Assembly (NCBI GenBank): GCA_016871015.1
Contig: VFZX01000028.1
Coordinates: forward strand, 1-37,613
Origin: Acidobacteriota bacterium
GTDB taxonomy: Bacteria; Acidobacteriota; Terriglobia; Bryobacterales; Bryobacteraceae
Reading direction: 5' to 3'
Length of the DNA: 37,613 nucleotides
The notes beneath the pieces are model-generated. The model was not told the DNA's origin, searched no databases, and saw nothing but the letters and a program-made list of their open reading frames with translations. Below are positions 32,409-37,613 of this stretch, piece by piece. Every line of letters starts with the position of its first letter. The stretch's first letter is position 1. Made by a program: the position numbers and the translations under genes.

Positions 32409-33154
32409 GATCCCCGGCGCAGAGCCTGCAGCGTGAACCCGCTCTCGCTCAACGGCACGTTGTAGTCGAGCTTGTCGAGCTTCATTACAGTCTTGCTCTT
32501 GCGCGTGACATCTTCCACTTCGAGCGTGCGTGCGGTCCAGATTCCCTTGACGTTTTCGAAATCGCCATACCGGATCCTCCGCACCAGCGCGTCCTTCCTG
32601 AACGCCTCCACGCGCACGAACGCGTAGAGATCCTTGCGGATCCACACCAGTGACCGCGTGTACTGCGACGAACGGCCCGGACGCGGTTGCGATTCGAGCT
32701 TCCAACACACCGCGCCCTCCACAGTCTCCTCCCCGAGCAGCTTGTAGTCGTGATGGGCGGAGTCGCGCTCCTCCAGATCCTCAAAGCTGAAGTCGGTGCC
32801 AAAGAAGCGTGTCGACCGGTCCTGCAGCGCGATCCTCCGGTCACGCTGGATGGCCGGCGTCCACATCCACTGGTCCGATGCGCGGTCCTTATGATTGTGG
32901 ATCAGCAGCGCGACTCCCTTCACCTCAGCCGGAGCAGTGAACCGCAGCACCGCCTTGCTGTCGCCGAATGCGCCGATCCGGTCATACTGCCAGCGTTTCT
33001 CCGCCATGCGATTCTTGCCGTCGAGCACCTGCAATGTGCCTTCGTAGTGCTGCGAGTTTGACCGTGCGCGCTTCTGTGCCTCGTCCACGATTTGCCGCGC
33101 ATCCTGAGCGGTTGCGGCAATGGCGGCGAGGGCGGGAATGATCCATCTATTCAT
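32405..33154 (-). CDS. LolA-like outer-membrane lipoprotein-sorting protein
   Basis: The 249-residue product has a short signal peptide (MNRWIIPALAAIAATAQ), then the LolA-like half-barrel seen in proteins of PF17131 type: ILVDEA-like start (QIVDEAQKRARSNS), GFGDSK-like strand (IGAFGDSKAVLRFTAP), GVALLIHNH, DQWMWTPAIQRDRRI, FFGTDFSFEDLEERD, CWKLESQP, RSLVWIRKDLYAFVRVEAF and GIWTARTLEVEDV. Members are periplasmic carriers for hydrophobic cargo such as lipoproteins, lipids or hopanoids. The gene overlaps the ABC permease by 8 bp and the barrel gene by 4 bp, arguing strongly for one machine. Whether cargo moves outward or inward is not shown. Confidence 0.88.
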   Translation of the reverse strand: MNRWIIPALAAIAATAQDARQIVDEAQKRARSNSQHYEGTLQVLDGKNRMAEKRWQYDRIGAFGDSKAVLRFTAPAEVKGVALLIHNHKDRASDQWMWTPAIQRDRRIALQDRSTRFFGTDFSFEDLEERDSAHHDYKLLGEETVEGAVCWKLESQPRPGRSSQYTRSLVWIRKDLYAFVRVEAFRKDALVRRIRYGDFENVKGIWTARTLEVEDVTRKSKTVMKLDKLDYNVPLSESGFTLQALRRGS

Positions 33155-35699
33155 ATTCGAGGGACTCCACCAAGGATGCGCGCAATGCCGCTTCCGCGGG
33201 CCACAGGGCCGCTAGAAACGCGGCGCCCACGATCACCGGAAACAGCGCCAGCGCGAATCGGAACGGATACACGTAGTCGAGGTCGAGTCCAGCCATATCG
33301 CCTCCGATCATTTCGATGTTGTAATAGAGCGTCACCGCGCCCATCAGCCATCCGAGCACCAGTCCGACGGTCCCGATCGCCACCGCCTCGAGCCACACCG
33401 TGTTGCGGATCTGGTTCCGGAGCCCGCCCACGGCCTGCAGGACGCCCAGCTCGCGCCGGCGGTCGGCGATCGACACCGTCATCGTGTTGACGATCCCCAT
33501 CACTGCCACGATCAGCGCCACCAGCAACTGGATGTAGGTCATGCCGAACCACTGTTCAGTGTTCCGCATGATCAACTCCCGGATCGACGCATTGGTGAAC
33601 ACGAACAGCTTGCGATTGGAGCTGAAGCGCTCAATGATGCGGCGGCGCACCGCTTCCGGATCCTCGCCCTTGCGCAGATAGACGCGGAACGCATTCGCCG
33701 TCTCGTCCTTCCAGACGCGGGAGTAGAGCGACCGGTCGATGATGAAGGCGCCCTGCTGATCGGAGAAGTCCACGCGCGTGCCCAGGACCGGCACTTTCAG
33801 AATCCCTTCGGGCGAGGCGAGCTCCAGGACATCGCCCTTCTTGATCCCACGGATTACCGCCAGCGTGGTCGATAGAATGGCCCCCTTCCCCTCGCTCGCA
33901 AGCTGGACCATCTCCACCGGGTCCGCATCCACCGGCTTGTATTTCACCCTGCCCGCTACCTGCCGGACATCGACCACCACCGCCATCGCCGGCACGCCCT
34001 TCAACTGGACCCGCACGGTCCGCACCGCCTGCACTTCCTCGACCCCCGGAACCTGCGCGATCTCGCTGGTCATGGACAACGGAAACCGGTAGCTGCGCTG
34101 GGTGACACTCTCGGTCGGCGCCACGAACAGGTCCGGATTCAGCGTGTCGTCCACCCAGTCGAGCAACTGGGTGTAGATCGCGCGCGACACCCCGGCGAAG
34201 CCCACCGCGAGCGCCAGCGACAGCATCACCGCGGCGACCGTGGCGGAAGTCCGGCGCGGCGCCTGGATCAGGCTGTCGGCGGCGAGCGTGCCTTCCACCG
34301 GGCGGATCAGGCGGAGCAGCGGACGCAGGCTCAGCGCGATCCAGTGGGACAGCGACGGCGACAGCAGCACGAGCGCGAGCACCATCAGCCCGTATCCGAA
34401 ATAGAAGATCGTGAGCGTCGGTCGCGTGACCACAATGGCGATGGAGACCGCCGCGAGCACGAGCGCGGCGATCCGCCGGATCCGGTTCTCGCCCTCGCTC
34501 AGCACCTGATAGCGGCCCTTCTGCAGCGCCTTTACGGGATCCACGCGGGCCGCGCTCCGCGCCGGGAGCCATCCGCCCACCAGGCTGACCGCGGTCCCCA
34601 ATGCCACCGCCGCCGCCATGGTCCACGGACTCATGCTGACTCCGTCCGGCATCTGATGCGTGCCGTACAGTTCGCGCACCATGTTGCTCATGAACGGCGA
34701 AAGCGAGCGCGCCATCAGCAGTCCGAGCCCGAGGCCAAGGATGGATCCCGCCAGCCCGGCGGCGGCGCTCTCGGCGAGAAACATCCGCAGTACGTCTCGC
34801 TCCGAAGCGCCCAGCGCGCGCAGGATTCCGATCTCGTTCCGCCGCTGCGTGATCGCAATCGAGAACGAGTTATAGATAATGAACACGCCGATCATCAGTG
34901 CGAACACGCTGGTGAGATTGATCGTGATCGACAACGACCGCGAGATGGCGTCAAACTGCTGAGTGCGCGATGCCGGGGGCAGCACGTCGTAGCCTTCGCC
35001 CACCACCGCGCGGACCTTGTTCTGGGACGTTTCGAGATCCACGCCTTCCGCGGCGCCGATGTCAATGCGGTCGAACCGCCGCCCGCGTCCAAAGATGAAC
35101 TGCGCGGCGTAGATGTCCATCACTGCGACATTGCCGCCGAACGCGCCCGCAAGTCCATCGGACTTCATCAGTCCCCGCACGGTGAACTGCCGCGGACCCT
35201 GCATGGTGTCGAGCGTGATGCGCGATCCGCGCTGAATGCCGTTGGCTTCGGCGAATTTCCGGGACAGGATAAGCGAGTCCGGCTGCGCGAGGAAGACCAG
35301 CGGATCCTCCACCACATCCTCTTCGCCGCCCTCGATATCGTAGTCGCGCAGGGACCGGTCGCCCGTCATGTCGACGCCCAGCACCAGCAGGTTGCCCTGG
35401 CCCTTGAGATTCGTGTTCAGCACCGCTTCAATGACCGGCGCTGCGGCTCCCACCTCCCGCACCGACTGCACCGCCTCGAGCACTTCCTCCGGGACTCCGG
35501 TCTCTCCGGCCGACACCTGCAACTGCGCTTTGCCCGCGATCCGGTTCACCGTTGCCGCAAAAGCCTGGGCTACGGTCTGGTTCGCGCCATGCATGCCCAC
35601 GAACACGGCGACACCCAGCATGATTCCAGCCAGCGTGAGGACGCTCCGGAGCCGGTGTTTGCGCACGTACGGCCAGGTGAGCAGGCGCAACAGCGTCAT
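33147..35699 (-). CDS. ABC transporter permease, FtsX/MacB type (large)
   Basis: The 850-residue membrane protein has two FtsX-type halves. The first starts with a membrane segment (LTLAGIMLGVAVFVGM, about 23-38), followed by a periplasmic domain (MacB_PCD-like). A first FtsX bundle lies near 270-390 (VFALMIGVFIIYNSFSIAITQRRNEIGILRALGASERDVL). Further segments and a second periplasmic domain lead to a last bundle (YIQLLVALIVAVMGIVNTMTVSIADRRRELGVLQAVGG to the end). R-R-x-E-(I/L)-G-(I/V)-L-x-A-(L/V)-G is the diagnostic loop and occurs twice. Such permeases act with a LolD/MacB-type ATPase in mechanotransmission, moving lipoproteins, lipids or peptides rather than small solutes. It lies 3 bp after the ATPase gene. 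Confidence 0.92.
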   Translation of the reverse strand: MTLLRLLTWPYVRKHRLRSVLTLAGIMLGVAVFVGMHGANQTVAQAFAATVNRIAGKAQLQVSAGETGVPEEVLEAVQSVREVGAAAPVIEAVLNTNLKGQGNLLVLGVDMTGDRSLRDYDIEGGEEDVVEDPLVFLAQPDSLILSRKFAEANGIQRGSRITLDTMQGPRQFTVRGLMKSDGLAGAFGGNVAVMDIYAAQFIFGRGRRFDRIDIGAAEGVDLETSQNKVRAVVGEGYDVLPPASRTQQFDAISRSLSITINLTSVFALMIGVFIIYNSFSIAITQRRNEIGILRALGASERDVLRMFLAESAAAGLAGSILGLGLGLLMARSLSPFMSNMVRELYGTHQMPDGVSMSPWTMAAAVALGTAVSLVGGWLPARSAARVDPVKALQKGRYQVLSEGENRIRRIAALVLAAVSIAIVVTRPTLTIFYFGYGLMVLALVLLSPSLSHWIALSLRPLLRLIRPVEGTLAADSLIQAPRRTSATVAAVMLSLALAVGFAGVSRAIYTQLLDWVDDTLNPDLFVAPTESVTQRSYRFPLSMTSEIAQVPGVEEVQAVRTVRVQLKGVPAMAVVVDVRQVAGRVKYKPVDADPVEMVQLASEGKGAILSTTLAVIRGIKKGDVLELASPEGILKVPVLGTRVDFSDQQGAFIIDRSLYSRVWKDETANAFRVYLRKGEDPEAVRRRIIERFSSNRKLFVFTNASIRELIMRNTEQWFGMTYIQLLVALIVAVMGIVNTMTVSIADRRRELGVLQAVGGLRNQIRNTVWLEAVAIGTVGLVLGWLMGAVTLYYNIEMIGGDMAGLDLDYVYPFRFALALFPVIVGAAFLAALWPAEAALRASLVESLEYE

Positions 35700-35702
35700 C
35701 GC

Positions 35703-36377
35703 CTACAATCTCCGGTCATCGGCGATCCGGCCGTCGCGCAGCGTCAGGATCCGTTGCGCGGCATGCGCCACCTGCATGTCGTGCGTGACGATCAGGACGG
35801 TTGTGTTCAGCCGCTGGTGCAAATCGGAGATCAACCGCAGGATGTCGGCGCCGGTGGCGGAGTCGAGGTTCCCAGTGGGCTCGTCGGCGAGCAGAACCGG
35901 CGGATAGACTGACAGCGCGCGGGCGATCGCGGTCCGTTGGCGCTCACCGCCCGACATCTCGTCCGGGAGATGCTCCATCCGCGCGCCGAGCCCCACCAGT
36001 TCGAGCAGCTCCTGCGACCGCTGCTGGATTTTCGCGCGCGGCCATCCGCGCAGATGAAGCGGCAGCGCGACATTGTCGAAGCAGCTCAAGCTCGGCAGCA
36101 GATTGAAGAATTGGAAAATGAAACCGATCTTGTCGCGGCGGACGCGTGTGACACCGTCGCCGGACAACCCGCCCAGGCGCTCACCATCAAGCTCGATCTC
36201 GCCCGAAGTCGGACGGTCCAGCCCGCCAATCAGGTTCAGCAGGGTGGACTTGCCAGAGCCCGAAGGGCCGATGATGGCGACCATTTCGCCCTTGTCGATG
36301 TGGAGGTCCGTGGGATGAAGCGCGGTCACGGTGCGCTTCCCGTCAAAGCACTTTGAGACCTGCGAGAGGCGGATCAA
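35703..36377 (-). CDS. ABC transporter ATP-binding protein, LolD/MacB type
   Basis: The 224-residue ATPase has Walker A GPSGSGKS (37-44), Q-loop FIFQFFNLLP, signature MSGGERQR (141-148), Walker B VLLADEPTGNLD (161-172) and H-loop VTHD (His199). The NLLP and PTGNLD wording is typical of the LolD/MacB/FtsE group. The start is a TTG at 36377, with a weak AGAG before it; no in-frame ATG or GTG gives a better N-terminus (IRLSQVSKCFDGKRTVTALH). It energises the permease encoded directly after it and heads the four-gene operon. The spacer to the divergent MetE-like gene is 37 bp. Confidence 0.93.
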   Translation of the reverse strand: MIRLSQVSKCFDGKRTVTALHPTDLHIDKGEMVAIIGPSGSGKSTLLNLIGGLDRPTSGEIELDGERLGGLSGDGVTRVRRDKIGFIFQFFNLLPSLSCFDNVALPLHLRGWPRAKIQQRSQELLELVGLGARMEHLPDEMSGGERQRTAIARALSVYPPVLLADEPTGNLDSATGADILRLISDLHQRLNTTVLIVTHDMQVAHAAQRILTLRDGRIADDRRL

Positions 36378-36414
36378 TCTCTATGATGGCATAGCGGTTG
36401 TACCATTGAGGGTT
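36378..36414. promoter_or_regulatory. Divergent spacer, ABC operon / MetE-like gene
   Basis: Thirty-seven base pairs lie between the TTG start of the ATPase and the ATG of the MetE-like gene. The rightward gene has a GAGG site here. No convincing promoter hexamers are visible for either side. Confidence 0.4.
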
Positions 36415-37413
36415 ATGCCCATACAGACCACTGTCGTTGGCAGCTATCCGGTTCCAGCCTGGCTGACCGGCGACACCAGCCGCGTGACGTTGCGCGACGC
36501 GATCATGGTTGTCCTCAAGACGCAGGAACTCGCGGGAATCGATGTTGTCGCCGACGGCGAGCTGAACCGCTTCGACCCAAGCCATCCGGAAACCAACGGG
36601 ATGATCGACTACTTCGTCTCGAAGATGGACGGCATCCGCACGCGCTATTCGATCACCGACATCCGCAAGTTCCGCGAGGATGCCGGACTCACCTACCGCA
36701 CGGATCCGGCGGGAATCGTCACCGGCGAGGTCGGCGACGGCACGCTGAATTTGCTGCGCGACTATGAGTTCACCCGGCCGTTGACGAAGGCGCCGATCAA
36801 GTTCACATGCACGGGTCCGCACATGTTGACCAAGGTGTTGACGGACCGGCACTATGGCAGCCGCGAAAAGCTCGCGATGGAGGTAGCGGGAGTCCTGCGG
36901 CGGCAACTCGAGGTGATCCATGCGGACGTGGTCCAGATCGACGAGGCCAACATTAGCGGCCATCCCGAGGACCGGCAGTGGGCGCTTGAAGCCATCAATC
37001 ATGTACTCGAAGGAGTCTCCGGACGCCGCGGAGTCCATATCTGTTTTGGTAACTACGGCGGCCAGAGTATCCAGAAAGGATTCTGGCGGGATCTGCTCGG
37101 GTTTCTAAACGGACTTAAGTGCGATCACCTGGTCCTTGAGTTCGCCCGGCGGGGTTATGACGAGTTGGAGGTGTTCCGTGATCTGGACCCGCGGATCGGG
37201 CTGGGATTGAGCGTGGTCGACATCAAAGACAACGCCATCGAATCCGCTGATTTGATTGCGCGGCGGATCGAGCATGCGGCCGGGATTCTGGGTCCCGGAC
37301 GGATCCCGTTTGTCCATCCGGACTGCGGATTCTGGATGTTGCAGCGGAGCGTGGCGGATGGAAAGATGCGGGCGCTGGTGGCGGGCCGGAACCAGTATGA
37401 GGGCAGGAGTTAG
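36415..37413 (+). CDS. Stand-alone MetE C-terminal-domain (cobalamin-independent methionine synthase-like) protein
   Basis: The ATG at 36415 follows a GAGG site; upstream in-frame codons belong to the opposite ATPase gene. The 332-residue TIM barrel carries the MetE zinc ligands: His208 and Cys210 (VHICFGNYGG), Glu242 (LVLEFARRG) and Cys304 (HPDCGFWML). It also has the QIDEAN segment with Asp176 and the opening TTVVGSYPVP typical of the family. It lacks the MetE N-terminal half, as do archaeal and 'core' MetE-like enzymes, so it probably transfers methyl groups to homocysteine or a related thiol from a small methyl donor or methyl-corrinoid rather than polyglutamyl folate. The protein ends at a TAG that coincides with the apparent edge of an insertion sequence. 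Confidence 0.87.
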   Translation: MPIQTTVVGSYPVPAWLTGDTSRVTLRDAIMVVLKTQELAGIDVVADGELNRFDPSHPETNGMIDYFVSKMDGIRTRYSITDIRKFREDAGLTYRTDPAGIVTGEVGDGTLNLLRDYEFTRPLTKAPIKFTCTGPHMLTKVLTDRHYGSREKLAMEVAGVLRRQLEVIHADVVQIDEANISGHPEDRQWALEAINHVLEGVSGRRGVHICFGNYGGQSIQKGFWRDLLGFLNGLKCDHLVLEFARRGYDELEVFRDLDPRIGLGLSVVDIKDNAIESADLIARRIEHAAGILGPGRIPFVHPDCGFWMLQRSVADGKMRALVAGRNQYEGRS

Positions 37414-37425
37414 AGCATTTTCACG

Positions 37426-37431
37426 TATAAT
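37426..37431 (+). promoter_or_regulatory. Possible -10 element of the transposase gene
   Basis: A perfect TATAAT lies 32 bp before the transposase ATG. No good -35 hexamer is found 16-19 bp upstream, as expected if the element relies on flanking DNA or an extended promoter. Confidence 0.35.
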
Positions 37432-37463
37432 AAAAAAGCTCCACGCGAATCCGCCAACTGAGA

Positions 37464-37613
37464 ATGGCTAGGGCCCTAGGAATTGACCTGCGTAGGCGGG
37501 TGATTGCGGCGCGTCAAGAAGGGGACACGGTTGAGGAGACAGCCGAGCGGTTCAGTGTGAGCATATCGTGGGTGTCGAAGGTCTACCGGCACTACTTGGC
37601 GACGGGCAGCGAG
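37464..37613 (+). CDS. IS630-family transposase, N-terminal helix-turn-helix part (cut by window edge)
   Basis: Fifty codons are visible from the ATG at 37464 to the window end. They read MARALGIDLRRRVIAARQEG, then TVEETAERFSVSISWVSKVY and RHYLATGS. This is the usual opening of IS630-type transposases: a DLRxRV start, then a helix-turn-helix (AERFSVSISWVSKVYRHY) that binds the element ends. The DDE catalytic part lies outside the window, so whether the protein is intact or split by a programmed frameshift cannot be judged. Confidence 0.85.
   Translation, partial: MARALGIDLRRRVIAARQEGDTVEETAERFSVSISWVSKVYRHYLATGSE

Larger units (their letters stand above)
37411..37613 (+). mobile_element. Left end of an IS630-family insertion sequence (cut by window edge)
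   Basis: An IS630-type transposase begins at 37464, and base composition changes abruptly right after the MetE-like gene, with an AT-rich stretch around TATAATAAAAAAGC. IS630 elements insert at TA; the first TA available is in the stop codon at 37411-37413, so the element may begin there. The inverted repeat cannot be confirmed because the other end is outside the window. Confidence 0.55.

Noticed and set aside
34344-35912. Forward frame of 522 residues, His/Arg/Asp-rich
   Set aside because: Antisense to the ABC permease and ATPase; composition is that of a reversed GC-rich coding frame.
37468-37479. 12-bp perfect palindrome CTAGGGCCCTAG at the transposase start
   Set aside because: Short and within coding sequence; could be a binding site, but length and context do not exceed chance enough to annotate.

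Overview
The window is GC-rich DNA from a soil-type Acidobacteriota, most likely a Solibacter/Bryobacter-like member of Bryobacterales. This placement is an inference from gene content: Oar-like TonB-dependent receptors with a carboxypeptidase-regulatory N-terminal domain, paired DUF1592/DUF1588 cytochromes and DUF1552 Tat proteins, leucine-rich repeats of the xTDxGLxxL type, and a subtilase ending in N-I-I-W-G repeats. I saw no rRNA, tRNA or CRISPR array. About 30 protein genes are packed tightly, with many ATGA or longer stop/start overlaps. Most encode exported or envelope proteins.

Layout, left to right. (1) 1-1294: the 5' part of a TonB-dependent receptor gene, running off the left edge. 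(2) 1366-6108: a forward operon of one c-type cytochrome-like DUF1592/DUF1588 protein and two leucine-rich-repeat proteins, facing a DUF1552 protein (6098-7414). (3) 7434-11152: a secreted two-lobe alpha/beta-hydrolase, divergent from an exported isochorismatase-type hydrolase and a sugar isomerase/epimerase. (4) 11134-16301: reverse-strand genes for a DUF429 protein, a helical DUF6880-like protein, a galactonate-dehydratase-like enolase-superfamily enzyme, a small secreted protein and a sulfatase. (5) 16330-20111: a second cytochrome/DUF1552 pair, only 28 bp from the sulfatase start. (6) 20115-25239: a reverse operon encoding a VTC-domain protein (polyphosphate polymerase fold), a DUF4956 membrane protein, an HlyD-type adaptor, a TolC-type outer-membrane protein and a CotH-kinase protein with collagen-like inserts. 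(7) 25359-28802: a complete TonB-dependent receptor, converging on (8) 28806-30476, a subtilisin-like protease. Behind the protease lies a decayed partial copy of the same locus (about 30723-31113). (9) 31191-36377: a reverse operon of a MacB/Lol-type ABC ATPase and permease, a LolA-like protein and an outer-membrane barrel-like protein. (10) 36415-37413: a stand-alone MetE C-terminal-domain protein, followed at its stop codon by the start of an IS630-family insertion sequence cut by the right edge.

How the genes may work together. Regions 3 to 5 look like scavenging of plant or polysaccharide-derived carbon with oxidative surface proteins. Region 9 looks like an outer-membrane lipid or lipoprotein trafficking unit. 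The most unusual unit is region 6. It joins a polyphosphate-polymerase-type catalytic domain and an atypical kinase to an adaptor/outer-membrane channel pair that has no obvious pump in the operon, so the DUF4956 protein is the only candidate inner-membrane partner. All functional linkages are inference from gene order.
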